Below are positions 45,828-54,664 of a stretch of DNA of 64,000 nt, piece by piece. The DNA comes from Sphingomonas kaistensis (GTDB taxonomy: Bacteria; Pseudomonadota; Alphaproteobacteria; Sphingomonadales; Sphingomonadaceae), in the NCBI RefSeq assembly GCF_036884275.1, contig NZ_CP145607.1, positions 1,041,001 to 1,105,000 on the forward strand. Direction: 5' to 3'. The translations under genes and the position numbers were made by a program. The notes under the pieces were generated by a model. That model saw nothing but the letters and a program-made list of their open reading frames with translations, was not told the origin of the DNA and did not search any database. The first letter of the stretch is position 1, and the number at the start of each line of letters is the position of its first letter.

Positions 45828-46577
45828 CTAGCGGAGCGCGGCTTCCAGCGCGGGCTTCAGATCCGCCCACGAACTGGCGTTGGGCACGAACTGGCCGTTG
45901 ATCGCGAAACCCGGCGTTCCCTTAAACACGGGGAATTCGCTCTGGGCATTGGCGGTCACCGCGACCTCGCGCTCGATTGCCGCTTCATCGGCCAGACACT
46001 GATTGGCCTTGGCGCTGGGCAAGCCGTTCTGCGCCGCAATCCCCTGCAACCCGGCAAGGGTCGCCGCTTCGACGAAGGCCTGGGTCGGCGGCAAGCCTTG
46101 CAGCCGTGCCACGCGCTCCGGCGGCGCCTGTTCGAACCGGCCCATCCACCTTTCCTGCTCGCGGTACAGTGCCGCGCTCATCGGGAAAAAGCCCTGCGGC
46201 CCGTTGCAGCGAGCGATCAGATTGGCCGCGACATCTACCGGGCCGTGAATGATGAACGGCCGGAATTCCCACTGGACCTGCCCCGCCTTCACCAGCTTCA
46301 TCACCTCGGGCACGCCCTCGTCCTCGAAGCGCTTGCAGAAGGGGCAGCCGAGCGACGCGATTTCGAGCAGCTTCACCTTGGCATCGGGATTGCCCATCAC
46401 GATCCCGTCGCCGCTGCCGCTCACCACCGTCGTCCAGTCCCCGCCCGGCGGCGGCGCGACATTGGCAGCCGTGTTGGTCGAGACCGCTCCGCCAGCGGCA
46501 CCGGAGTCGGCCCCGCCCTTTCCGCAGGCGGCGATCGACAGGGCCAGAAAAGCGATGGCGACGGGGCGAAAACGCAC
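45828..46577 (-). CDS. DsbA-family thiol oxidoreductase, lipoprotein
   Basis: A 249-residue protein from GTG 46577 (GAAGGGAA upstream). The signal ends at lipobox 'SIAACG'. A thioredoxin-fold domain follows with Cys78-Pro-Phe-Cys81 in 'LGCPFCKRFEDEGVPEV' and cis-Pro region 'FKGTPGFAINGQFV'. This is the BdbD/DsbA-like group found in sphingomonads and likely acts in periplasmic disulfide chemistry. Confidence 0.88.
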   Translation of the reverse strand: MRFRPVAIAFLALSIAACGKGGADSGAAGGAVSTNTAANVAPPPGGDWTTVVSGSGDGIVMGNPDAKVKLLEIASLGCPFCKRFEDEGVPEVMKLVKAGQVQWEFRPFIIHGPVDVAANLIARCNGPQGFFPMSAALYREQERWMGRFEQAPPERVARLQGLPPTQAFVEAATLAGLQGIAAQNGLPSAKANQCLADEAAIEREVAVTANAQSEFPVFKGTPGFAINGQFVPNASSWADLKPALEAALR

Positions 46578-46636
46578 GGGATATTCCCTTCGAAAGATGC
46601 GGCGCTGCTTCTCGCAAGCCGGCACCGCCGATGCAA

Positions 46637-47269
46637 TCATTTGTGATCGTAGGCCGGCAGGCTCCACCCCCGCGCGATCGCGAGGCCGCGCAGTGCAAAG
46701 CCGGCAAGCGCCGCTATCAGCGCCGCCGCCCAGCCGCTCATGCCGAGCAGCGCCAGGCCGACCAGCAGTCCCGACGACAGCGCCGCGGCGGTGACATAGA
46801 GCTCGGGCCGCATCAAAATCGACGGCTCGCCCGCCAGCACGTCGCGGATGATCCCGCCCGCGCAGGCGGTCAGCACCCCCATCGCGAACGCCGGGACCGG
46901 GGCGATCCCGAACGCCAGCGCTTTGGCCGCGCCATAGGTCGCATAAGCGCCAAGCCCCGCGGCATCGAACCACAACAAGGCCGATCCCGCGAACCAGCGC
47001 CGGCTGACCAGCCACACCAGGGTCGCGGCGGCAAAGCAGATCAGCAACACCTCGTTGCCCTGCACCCAGAACACCGGCGCTCCGATCAGCAGATCGCGCA
47101 AGGTCCCGCCACCGACCCCGGTCACCACCGCGAAGAACAGAAAGGTGACGAACGTCTGCCGCCGCTCCGCCGCCAGCAGCGCGCCCGACACGGCGAACAC
47201 CGCGATGCCGAACAGATCGATCGCCTGGATCGCCAGCGGCAGGACGGGCACGGCAAGCTCGGGCGTCAT
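46637..47269 (-). CDS. Trimeric intracellular cation channel family protein (UPF0126)
   Basis: A 210-residue polytopic protein with seven hydrophobic segments in two internal repeats, each carrying the TRIC-type glycine motif ('GVGGGTLRDLLIGAPVFWV' and 'ACAGGIIRDVLAGEPSIL'). Bacterial TRIC homologues conduct potassium or other monovalent cations; physiological role is unclear. ATG 47269 sits just beside the palindromic repeat. Confidence 0.9.
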   Translation of the reverse strand: MTPELAVPVLPLAIQAIDLFGIAVFAVSGALLAAERRQTFVTFLFFAVVTGVGGGTLRDLLIGAPVFWVQGNEVLLICFAAATLVWLVSRRWFAGSALLWFDAAGLGAYATYGAAKALAFGIAPVPAFAMGVLTACAGGIIRDVLAGEPSILMRPELYVTAAALSSGLLVGLALLGMSGWAAALIAALAGFALRGLAIARGWSLPAYDHK

Positions 47270-47278
47270 CTCATCCCC

Positions 47279-47347
47279 GTCATTGCGAGGAGCGGAGCAA
47301 CGAAGCAATCCACCGGCGCTGGATTGCTTCGCTTCGCTCGCAACGAC
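47279..47347. repeat. Imperfect palindromic element
   Basis: The left arm (47279-47312) begins gtcattgcgag and ends gcaatcca; the right arm (47320-47347) is its reverse complement apart from one mismatch and a 6 nt indel. The type is common as a dispersed intergenic palindrome in GC-rich proteobacteria (known from general experience, not checked). It could fold in either transcript. Confidence 0.8.
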
Positions 47348-47361
47348 GACCTGACCCAACG

Positions 47362-47398
47362 CCCCTCGTCACCCCTGGCCCGACCCGGGGTGACGGGG
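47362..47398. repeat. Second short inverted repeat
   Basis: Arms cgtcacccc and ggggtgacg around a short GC-rich loop, with flanking cccc/gggg extending the stem. It lies right after the larger palindrome and may be part of the same dispersed repeat class or a terminator without a T-run. Confidence 0.65.
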
Positions 47399-47510
47399 AG
47401 AGGCTGTCCTACACCGCCCACTTCATGTCATGGTGCCCGCATGACGCTTTCCCTTCCTGCCACGATCTCCCGAACCGACAACAGCAGGCCACCCGCGCTT
47501 ACCCCCGCCA

Positions 47511-47596
47511 CCGGTGACCTTTGTGACCTTGTTCAGGTTCGCGCGTTGGTTCGGCAGGCCGCGACCGGTGACCTTTGTGACCTTGTTCAGGTTCGC
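47511..47596 (+). repeat. Two identical 32 bp direct repeats, 54 bp apart, before phaC
   Basis: Copies at 47511-47542 and 47565-47596 are identical over 32 bp, starting ccggtgacctttgtgacc. Each contains GTGACCTT twice, giving four copies in all, at 9 bp steps within a repeat. The second ends 20 bp before the phaC start, so it would lie in the leader or promoter. Binding of a regulator is possible; equally, this may be a duplicated dispersed element. Confidence 0.85.
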
Positions 47597-47616
47597 AGCC
47601 TGCCGGGAGACCCTCG

Positions 47617-49353
47617 ATGACTACCGAAACGGACACTGCCACGCCTGCTTTTCCGACGCTGGAGGACTGGCAGCACTGGACCCTGGTCATGGGCCGGGCG
47701 CAGCAGATGCTGCTCGAAACCTGGGCCGACAGCTGGAAGGCGGGCGATCCCGCGCCGGGCCTCAAGCTTCCGCAGGCGCCCGATCCGATGGCGATGCTGA
47801 CCGCCGGGGCCGAGGCGTGGGGCAAGGGCATGGAAGCCTGGGGTCAGATGCTCGGCGGGATGAGCGCCGCGGCCGACCGCAAGGACAAGCGCTTCGCCGC
47901 CCCCGAATGGCGCGACAACCCGGTATTCGACACCATCCGCCAGTCGTATCTCGCCATTTCCGACCAATTGATGAAGTCGGTCGACGAGGCCGACGGGCTC
48001 GACGAGGAGGCGCACACGCGACTCAAGTTCCTGACCGGCAGCTTCGTCGACGCGATGAGCCCGTCAAATTTCGCGCTCACCAATCCGCAGGTGCTGAAGG
48101 CGACCATGGAAAGCCGGGGCGAGAACCTCCTCACCGGGCTTCGCCACATGCTCGACGACATGAAGGGCGGACAGCTCAGTCACGTACCCAAGGGCGCGTA
48201 CGAGGTCGGTCGCAACCTCGCCACCACGCCGGGCAAGGTCATTCACGAAACTCCGCTCTACCAGTTGATCCAGTACACGCCCACGACCGACAAGGTGCTG
48301 GAAACGCCGCTGATCGTCTTCCCGCCGTGGATCAACCGCTTCTACATTCTCGACCTGACGCCGGAGAAAAGCTTCGTCCGCTGGTGCGTCGAACAGGGCA
48401 TCACGCTGTTCATGGTCAGCTGGAAATCGGCCGACGAGAGCATCAAGGATGTCACCCTCGACGATTACGTCCTGCGCGGACAGGTCGACGCGATCGACAC
48501 CGTGCGCGACCTGCTCGGCGTCGAACAGGTCCACACCATTGGCTATTGCGTCGCCGGCACCACGCTTGCCGCCACGCTGGCGCTGCTGGCGGCGCAGGGA
48601 GAGGCGGATAAGGTCGCTTCGGCCACCTTCTTCACCGCGCAGGTCGATTTTGCCGAGGCCGGCGACCTTCGCCTTTTCCTTAGCGACGAGACGATGGGGC
48701 TACTGGGACAGCTCTCGGCCGAAACCGGCATCGTCGACGGCCGGGTGATGGCCTCGACGTTCAACCTGCTGCGCGGCCGCGACCTCATCTGGAACTACGT
48801 CGTCAACAATTACCTGCTGGGCAAAGAACCGCCGCCGTTCGACCTCCTCCACTGGAACGGCGACGTGACCAACCTGCCGGCCGGCTGGCACCGCGATTAT
48901 CTGGAGACGCTCTACAAGGGGAACAAGCTGGTCGAGGCGGGCGCGATCAGCGTCGACGGCACCCCGATCGACCTCCGCCAAATCCACACCCCGCTCTACA
49001 TCCAGGCCGGGCGCGAGGATCATATCGCCCCGCCGCAAAGCGTGTGGAAGATCATGGATCATGTGCCAGGGCCGAAGCGCTTCGTGCTCGCGGGCTCGGG
49101 CCACATCGCCGGTGTGGTGAACCCGCCCAGCACGGGCAAATATCAGTATTGGCTGAACGAGGGCGAACCAAAGGACCTCGACGCCTTCATCGACGGCGCG
49201 ACCGAGCATAAGGGCAGCTGGTGGCCCGATTGGCTGTCATGGCTGACCGAGCGCGCGCCCAAGAAGGTCGACGCCAAGGGCGCGCGGGTGCCCGGCAAGG
49301 GTAAGCGCAAGGCGATCGAGGATGCCCCCGGTCGCTATGTGAAAACCCGCTAG
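47617..49353 (+). CDS. phaC: Class I poly(3-hydroxyalkanoate) synthase
   Basis: A 578-residue polymerase that makes PHA from (R)-3-hydroxyacyl-CoA in cytoplasmic granules. The N-terminal PhaC_N region has 'EARTRLKF'-like sequence ('DEEAHTRLKFLTGSFVDAMS') and 'QYTPTTDKVLETPLIVFPPW'. The lipase-like box 'GYCVAGTTLA' holds the nucleophile Cys311, with 'GREDHIAPP' and 'GSGHIAGVVNPP' giving the Asp and His. Its TAG shares CTAG with the stop of the convergent gene. Propionyl-CoA metabolism at 2.4-9.0 kb could supply 3-hydroxyvalerate precursors (inference). Confidence 0.95.
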   Translation: MTTETDTATPAFPTLEDWQHWTLVMGRAQQMLLETWADSWKAGDPAPGLKLPQAPDPMAMLTAGAEAWGKGMEAWGQMLGGMSAAADRKDKRFAAPEWRDNPVFDTIRQSYLAISDQLMKSVDEADGLDEEAHTRLKFLTGSFVDAMSPSNFALTNPQVLKATMESRGENLLTGLRHMLDDMKGGQLSHVPKGAYEVGRNLATTPGKVIHETPLYQLIQYTPTTDKVLETPLIVFPPWINRFYILDLTPEKSFVRWCVEQGITLFMVSWKSADESIKDVTLDDYVLRGQVDAIDTVRDLLGVEQVHTIGYCVAGTTLAATLALLAAQGEADKVASATFFTAQVDFAEAGDLRLFLSDETMGLLGQLSAETGIVDGRVMASTFNLLRGRDLIWNYVVNNYLLGKEPPPFDLLHWNGDVTNLPAGWHRDYLETLYKGNKLVEAGAISVDGTPIDLRQIHTPLYIQAGREDHIAPPQSVWKIMDHVPGPKRFVLAGSGHIAGVVNPPSTGKYQYWLNEGEPKDLDAFIDGATEHKGSWWPDWLSWLTERAPKKVDAKGARVPGKGKRKAIEDAPGRYVKTR

Positions 49354-49574
49354 AGGATCCCGCCGCCCAGCATCAGCCGCAGCGCGCCGACGATGATCAC
49401 GAAGATGCAGAGGTTGCGCCCGGCCTTGGACACGGGGCTCAATTGCCCAATCCCGGCGCCGACAACGGCCAGCGGCAGGATCAGCCAGTTGGCCCAGCCG
49501 AGCAGCGGCAGGAAGGCGACGGCGGCGCTAATCAGGGCGACGAGCCCGATCAGCAGCGAAATGAGGTTCAACAT
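49350..49574 (-). CDS. Small two/three-TM membrane protein
   Basis: Seventy-four residues from ATG 49574 ('MLNLISLLIGLVALISAAVA'), nearly all hydrophobic with a short polar loop ('LSPVSKAGRN'). The longer frame to 49646 overlaps rarD. Its stop is complementary to the phaC stop within CTAG. Family unknown to me. Confidence 0.75.
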   Translation of the reverse strand: MLNLISLLIGLVALISAAVAFLPLLGWANWLILPLAVVGAGIGQLSPVSKAGRNLCIFVIIVGALRLMLGGGIL

Positions 49575-49617
49575 GCCTCTTATGTCGTTTCGCCGCCGCC
49601 CGATTTCCAGTGGCGTG

Positions 49618-50517
49618 TCACCGGCTGCTGCGTAGCGCGGCGACAAGGTAGATCAGCGCCGCGCTCCAGATGCAGGCAAAAGCGGCGGCATGGGCGGTGG
49701 TGAAGGGCTCGCCGAAAAGAAACACGGCGACCAGGAATTGCAGGGTGGGCGCGATGAACTGGAGGATACCGAGGGTCGAATAAGGCAGCAGCCGGGCGGC
49801 GGCGGTGAACAGGAGCAGCGGCACGGTCGACACCGCGCCGGCAAGGACGAGGAGGAAGGTGTCGGTGCTGTTGGTGCCCCAGACGGGCTGGCTGGAGGCG
49901 AGGGTCGCCCAGGTCAGCCACAGGGTCGCGACGGGCAGCAGCAGGGCGGTTTCGATTCCCAAACCGGCGGTCGCGTCCACGGTCGCGACTTTGCGAAGGA
50001 GGCCGTAGAGCGCGAAGGAGACGCACAGGGCCAGGCTGATCCACAGGTGCGACAGGGCGCCGACCGCGAGGATCGAGACACCCACCGCCGCCAGCGCCAC
50101 CGCCACCCACTGCGGCCGGCTCAGCGGCTCGCCCAGCACGAACCGGCCAAGCAGGATGTTGGCCAGCGGATTGAGGTAATAGCCGAGCGACGCGGCCAGG
50201 ATGTGCCCGCTGTTGACCGCGTAGACGTAGAGCAGCCAGTTGACCCCGATCAGCCCCGAGGTCGCCAGCAGCAACCGCACCGTCCGCGGCTCGCCCAGGG
50301 CCGCCCGGATCGCCGGCCAGGCCCGCTGGAGGGTGATCAGGCCGCCGAGCAGCAGGAACGACCAGACGATCCGGTGCGCCACGATCGCCAGTGCCGGCAC
50401 CCCCAGCAGCAGCTTGAAATACAGTGGCATCAAGCCCCACGCCGTATAGGCGCCGATCCCAAGGCCGAGGCCGGTACGGGACAGGGCGGGGGCGCGAGGG
50501 GGGAGGGGCGCGTTCAT
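49618..50517 (-). CDS. rarD: EamA-family transporter RarD
   Basis: A 299-residue DMT superfamily protein with ten TM helices in two EamA halves. RarD marks are 'GIGAYTAWGLMPLYFKLLLG', 'AHRIVWSF' and 'NWLLYVYAVNSGHILAASLG'. E. coli RarD is a predicted permease of unknown substrate (chloramphenicol sensitivity was reported for Pseudomonas RarD). Start ATG 50517 is followed by the expected N-terminus. Confidence 0.9.
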   Translation of the reverse strand: MNAPLPPRAPALSRTGLGLGIGAYTAWGLMPLYFKLLLGVPALAIVAHRIVWSFLLLGGLITLQRAWPAIRAALGEPRTVRLLLATSGLIGVNWLLYVYAVNSGHILAASLGYYLNPLANILLGRFVLGEPLSRPQWVAVALAAVGVSILAVGALSHLWISLALCVSFALYGLLRKVATVDATAGLGIETALLLPVATLWLTWATLASSQPVWGTNSTDTFLLVLAGAVSTVPLLLFTAAARLLPYSTLGILQFIAPTLQFLVAVFLFGEPFTTAHAAAFACIWSAALIYLVAALRSSR

Positions 50518-50623
50518 TCGCCGCGCCTTGGGGCCGACACGGCCCGCTCGCAAGGATTTGTTAACCACTCCCGGCCTTTGGTCGGGTGGACCGGCGTCGG
50601 GGCTGTGCTAGCGAGAGGACGAG

Positions 50624-51295
50624 ATGACACGCGCGCGTTTCGGATTGATCATGACGAGCTTGCTGGCCCTCGCGGCCTGCACCGTCCCCGAACGCCCGCA
50701 GGTCGCAGCGCCCGCGCCCGTGATCATCCAGCCGACCAAGGCCGACCGCTGGCGCGCCGTCGCCACCGAGGAAGATACCGAGCGCGTGCGCCGCTTGCCG
50801 ATGGCGTGGAGCGAGGCGCTGGCCGAAGTGCGGGCCGCCCGTTCGACCTCCGCGCTGCGTGAGGAAGGACCTTTGCTCGAAGCCGGTGCCGGCCTAGCTC
50901 GTCCCGCGCCGACGCCCGGCAGCTACAATTGCCGCCTCATCCGTCTCGGCAAGACCGACCGCCGCACGCCGGCACTGGTCAAGTTCAAGCCCTTCTTCTG
51001 CTATGTCGAGGTCGAGAACGACCTGCTTACCATCGTCAAGCAGACCGGCACCGAACGCCCCGCCGGCCGGCTGTGGGAAGATGACGACGCCTCCCGTCTG
51101 ATTTTCCTCGGCAGCATCGCGCTGGGAGAGAAAGAGCGCAACAAGCCTTATGGCGAGGACGCCAGCCGCGACATGGCCGGCGTGTTGGAACGCGTCGGCC
51201 CGATGCGCTGGCGGCTCGCCCTCCCGTTCCCACGCTCCGGCGCCAAGCTCGAGGTCTATGAATTGACCCCCGTGGCGGTGCAGCCGGCGGCGTGA
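50624..51295 (+). CDS. Hypothetical lipoprotein
   Basis: A 223-residue protein with lipoprotein signal ('MTRARFGLIMTSLLALAACT', lipobox LAAC). The mature part has one conserved-looking block, 'GSYNCRLIRLGKTDRRTPAL' followed by 'PFFCYVEVENDLLTIVKQTG', resembling a DUF4893-type protein; I am not certain. It overlaps the next gene by 4 bp (GTGA). Confidence 0.8.
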   Translation: MTRARFGLIMTSLLALAACTVPERPQVAAPAPVIIQPTKADRWRAVATEEDTERVRRLPMAWSEALAEVRAARSTSALREEGPLLEAGAGLARPAPTPGSYNCRLIRLGKTDRRTPALVKFKPFFCYVEVENDLLTIVKQTGTERPAGRLWEDDDASRLIFLGSIALGEKERNKPYGEDASRDMAGVLERVGPMRWRLALPFPRSGAKLEVYELTPVAVQPAA

Positions 51296-51651
51296 GCATC
51301 GCCGATCCGGCCACCGTTCGCGAGCATCTGCTTGTCGCCGCGGCCGCCGGCCATCCGCTGACCTATTCCGAACTGCTCGAACGTCTGGGCCATGCCTTCA
51401 CCCGTCCCAAGATGCGCGCCTTGTGCAAGACGCTGTCGGCGATCGACGAAGCTGCCGAAGCCGATGGCGAGCCCGAGCTTGCGGTGCTGGTGGTGCGCCA
51501 GTCGGACGGTTTGCCGGGGCAGGGCTGGTGGACCGGTAGCTGGGAGAAACATCGCTTTACCGGGGAATGGACCGGACCCGCCGCCCGCCGCCTGGTCGAG
51601 CGGCTTCAGCGCGACGCCTTTCGCTATTGGCAGGAGCGGGGGCCGAGCTAA
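51292..51651 (+). CDS. Hypothetical protein coupled to the upstream lipoprotein gene
   Basis: A 119-residue soluble protein starting at GTG 51292. 'HPLTYSELLERLGHAFTRPK' suggests a winged-helix-like N-terminal half, and 'LAVLVVRQSDGLPGQGWW' is a distinctive block. Homologues are sometimes labelled ribose-phosphate pyrophosphokinase, which nothing here supports. Function unknown. Confidence 0.75.
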   Translation: MSIADPATVREHLLVAAAAGHPLTYSELLERLGHAFTRPKMRALCKTLSAIDEAAEADGEPELAVLVVRQSDGLPGQGWWTGSWEKHRFTGEWTGPAARRLVERLQRDAFRYWQERGPS

Positions 51652-51681
51652 GCTGCGGCAAACAGCCCAGGGGGATCAGAC

Positions 51682-52989
51682 ATGCTCACGCTCATTGCCG
51701 CCGCCGCCATCGTGCAGGCGGCACCCGCCGCTCAGCCCGTCACCGTGATCCACGCCGGCACGCTGATCGACGTCCCCGGCCGCGCGCCGAAGCGGAACGT
51801 CTCGATCCTCGTTCAGGGCCGCAAGATCACCGAGGTCCGCAACGGCTTCGCCGACGTGCCCGGCGCCCGGGTCATCGACCTGCGCAACAGCACCGTGATG
51901 CCGGGCCTGATCGATTCCCACGTCCACCTCGGCGGGCTCGACGACCGGATCCAGGCGCGGCTGCAGGAATCGGTGCGCAACAGCGAGGACGAAGCCTACA
52001 CCGCGCTGACCAACGCCAAGAAAACGCTGGCCGCGGGCTTCACCACCGTCCGCGACCTGGGCGGCGATCCGCCCGCCATTCGCGCGCTCAAGGGCGCGAT
52101 CAACAGCGGCGCGTTCGTTGGCCCAAGCATCATCATGGCCGCCCGCATGGTGTCGGTCTCCGGCGGACACGGCGACCCGGTCAACGGCGTCAACCGCGAG
52201 CTCGCCGAGATCGGGCACAACCATCAGACCAACGTCTGCAACGGCCCCGACGACTGCCGCCGCGCGACGCGCGAGCAGATCCGCGACGGCGCCGACGTGG
52301 TGAAGATCGCGGCCACCGGCGGCGTCCTCAGCAATGTCGCGGGCGGGCTCAACCAGCAGATGGCCGACGACGAGATGAAGGCGATCGTCGAAACCGCCCG
52401 CTCCTTCGACCGCAAAGTCGCGGCGCACGCCCACGGCGCCAACGGCATCAACGCCGCGCTGCGCGCCGGGGTCGCCTCGGTCGAGCATGGCACCTTCACC
52501 AACGACGAGACCTTCCGGCTCTACAAGCAGACCGGCGCTTATTATGTGCCGACGCTGCTCGCCCCGGCCGCCGCCTATCGCGACGGCGAGCGCGGTGCGC
52601 TGACCCCGGCGCAGTTCGAGAAAGCTCGTGCCGCCCGCGGCAATGCGGAGAAGAGCTTTGCCCGCGCGGTGCGCGAGGGGGTGAAGATCGCGTTCGGCAC
52701 CGACAGTGCGGTCAGCCCCCACGGCAAGAATGCCGAGGAATTCGCGCTGATGGTGAAAAACGGAATGGCGCCGGCCGACGCCATCAAGGCCGCCACGGTC
52801 AGCGCCGCCGACCTCCTCGGCGTATCGGCGATCGCCGGCACCATCGAGCCTGGCAAGGACGCCGACATCGTCGCGGTCGAAGGCGATCCGTTGGCGAATA
52901 TCCGGTTGCTGGAGAATGTCGGGTTCGTGATGAAGTGGGGTCAGGTCTACAAGGCCGGCGGCCAGCGCCAGTTGACCGCCGCCGACTGA
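51682..52989 (+). CDS. Secreted amidohydrolase (imidazolonepropionase/Xaa-Pro dipeptidase-like)
   Basis: A 435-residue metal-dependent hydrolase with a short signal ('MLTLIAAAAIVQAAPAA'). Metal ligands appear in 'MPGLIDSHVHLGG', carboxylated-Lys region 'DVVKIAATGG', 'VAAHAHGANGI', 'SVEHGTF' and the final Asp in 'IAFGTDSAVSPHGKN'. Periplasmic members of this branch include prolidase- or lysine-carboxypeptidase-like enzymes; substrate not determinable. It ends 3 bp from the convergent recN. Confidence 0.9.
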   Translation: MLTLIAAAAIVQAAPAAQPVTVIHAGTLIDVPGRAPKRNVSILVQGRKITEVRNGFADVPGARVIDLRNSTVMPGLIDSHVHLGGLDDRIQARLQESVRNSEDEAYTALTNAKKTLAAGFTTVRDLGGDPPAIRALKGAINSGAFVGPSIIMAARMVSVSGGHGDPVNGVNRELAEIGHNHQTNVCNGPDDCRRATREQIRDGADVVKIAATGGVLSNVAGGLNQQMADDEMKAIVETARSFDRKVAAHAHGANGINAALRAGVASVEHGTFTNDETFRLYKQTGAYYVPTLLAPAAAYRDGERGALTPAQFEKARAARGNAEKSFARAVREGVKIAFGTDSAVSPHGKNAEEFALMVKNGMAPADAIKAATVSAADLLGVSAIAGTIEPGKDADIVAVEGDPLANIRLLENVGFVMKWGQVYKAGGQRQLTAAD

Positions 52990-52992
52990 GCG

Positions 52993-54645
52993 TCAGGCGG
53001 TCTCGAGCAGGCGCGCGGCCTGGGCGCGCGCCTCCTCGGTGACCGCCGCGCCCGACAGCATCCGGGCGATCTCCTCGCGCCGTTCGTCGGCGTCGAGCAG
53101 GCGCACGGTGGTCCGGGTGCCCTCGTCGCCGTGGCTCTTCTCGATCCGATAATGGCGGCTCGCCCGCGCCGCGACCTGCGGCGAGTGGGTGACGACCAAG
53201 AGCTGGCTCTTGGTCGCGAGCCGGGCCAGCCGCTCCCCGATCGCGCTCGCCACCGCGCCGCCGACGCCGCGATCGATCTCGTCGAAGATCATCGTCGACG
53301 CGCCGCCTTCTTCCGCCAGCGCGACCTTCAAGGCTAGGATGAAACGCGACAATTCGCCGCCCGAAGCGATCTTGGTCAGCGCGCCGAACGGAGCGCCGGG
53401 GTTGGTCGAGATTTCGAACTCGACCCGGTCGGTACCGGTCGGTCCGGGCTCGCCGGGGGCAACGACGGTGCGAAAGCGCGCAGCTTCGAGCTTGAGCGGT
53501 GCAAGCTCGCCCGCGACCGCGCGATCCAGCCGTTCGGCAGCGGCGCGCCGGGCCTCGCTCAGAGCAGTCGCGGCGGCGGCGTAGTCGCTTTCAGCCACTG
53601 CCAGCGACCGCTCAAGCTCGCCGATCCGACTTTCGCCCGCATCGATCGCCTGCCGCTGCTCGCGCATCCGGTCGAGCAGTTCGGCGAGCTGATCGGGCTC
53701 GACCCGGTGCTTGCGGGCAAGGCCACGAAGCTCGAACAGCCGCGTCTCCGCTTCGTCCAGTTCCTCGGGCGAAAAAGCGAGGTCGCGTTGGGCGGCCATC
53801 ACCTTTTCCTCGGCTTCGCCGCCTTCGATCAGGGCACGGTCGAGCGCGGTCAGCGCTTCGGTAAGGAGCGGGTGGGTGTCGGCAATGCGCTCCAGCCGCC
53901 GCGCCGCCTGGCGCAACTGCGACAGCCCGCCGTCCGACCCGGTGAACAGGCCGGCCAGTCCGTCGAGATCGTCCTGCACCCGCGCGAACTGCTTCATCGC
54001 GGCGCGCTTGTCGGCGAGGGCCTGTTCCTCGCCCTCCTCGGGCTCGAGCTTCTCCAGCTCGGCGATGCTGTGGTCGAGAAATTCGCGGTCGCGGTCGGCG
54101 TCGGCGGCTTTCGACCGTAGCTGTTCGAGCTCGGCGCGCAGGTCCGACAGGCGTCGCCAGGCGCGCGCGACGGGCGCGGCATCGACCCGCCCGAAGCTGT
54201 CGAGCAAGGCGCGGTGGCCCTTGGGGTTGAGCAACCCGCGATCGTCATGCTGGCCGTGGATCTCGACCAGGCTGCTTCCCGCTTCGCGCAACGTCGCCGC
54301 CGGGACCGGTCCGCCGCCGAGAAAGGCGCGGCTGCCGCCATCGGCCTTCAAAGTGCGGCGGAAGATCAGCGGCTCGCCCGCTTCCTGTTCGAGCCCGGCC
54401 TCGTCGAGCAACGCCAGCGCAGGATGGCCGGCGGGAAGGTCGAATTCGGCGGTGACCGAGGCCGCGTCCTGGCCCGAGCGCACCAGCCCGCTGTCGGCGC
54501 GCATACCCAGCGCGAGGCCGAGCGAATCGAGCAGGATGGATTTGCCCGCGCCGGTCTCGCCGGTGAGAACGCCGAGGCCGTCGCCGAAATCGAGGGTGAG
54601 CCGGTCGATCAGCACCACGTCACGGATGACGAGTTGCCTCAGCAT
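52993..54645 (-). CDS. recN: DNA repair protein RecN
   Basis: A 550-residue SMC-like ATPase that acts at double-strand breaks. Walker A is GETGAGKS at residues 29-36. Long coiled coils fill about 150-360, with 'GQHDDRGLLNPKGHRALLD' on the N-terminal side. The C-terminal half holds 'ASGGELSRFILALKVAL', Walker B 'STMIFDEIDRGVGG' and 'LLVVTHSPQVAARA'. It follows bamD on the same strand after 19 bp. Confidence 0.95.
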   Translation of the reverse strand: MLRQLVIRDVVLIDRLTLDFGDGLGVLTGETGAGKSILLDSLGLALGMRADSGLVRSGQDAASVTAEFDLPAGHPALALLDEAGLEQEAGEPLIFRRTLKADGGSRAFLGGGPVPAATLREAGSSLVEIHGQHDDRGLLNPKGHRALLDSFGRVDAAPVARAWRRLSDLRAELEQLRSKAADADRDREFLDHSIAELEKLEPEEGEEQALADKRAAMKQFARVQDDLDGLAGLFTGSDGGLSQLRQAARRLERIADTHPLLTEALTALDRALIEGGEAEEKVMAAQRDLAFSPEELDEAETRLFELRGLARKHRVEPDQLAELLDRMREQRQAIDAGESRIGELERSLAVAESDYAAAATALSEARRAAAERLDRAVAGELAPLKLEAARFRTVVAPGEPGPTGTDRVEFEISTNPGAPFGALTKIASGGELSRFILALKVALAEEGGASTMIFDEIDRGVGGAVASAIGERLARLATKSQLLVVTHSPQVAARASRHYRIEKSHGDEGTRTTVRLLDADERREEIARMLSGAAVTEEARAQAARLLETA

Positions 54646-54664
54646 GCCGGCCCGGCGCTGTTCC

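Larger units (their letters stand above)
47270..47616. other. Repeat-rich intergenic region upstream of phaC
   Basis: A 347 bp gap holding two inverted repeats and a pair of direct repeats (listed separately), and no gene I can support. It must include the phaC promoter and the promoter of the leftward TRIC gene. 'GGGAGA' upstream of the phaC ATG is the ribosome site. Confidence 0.6.

Noticed and set aside
47511-47596. CRISPR array.
   Set aside because: Only two repeats with one 22 bp spacer and no cas genes nearby.
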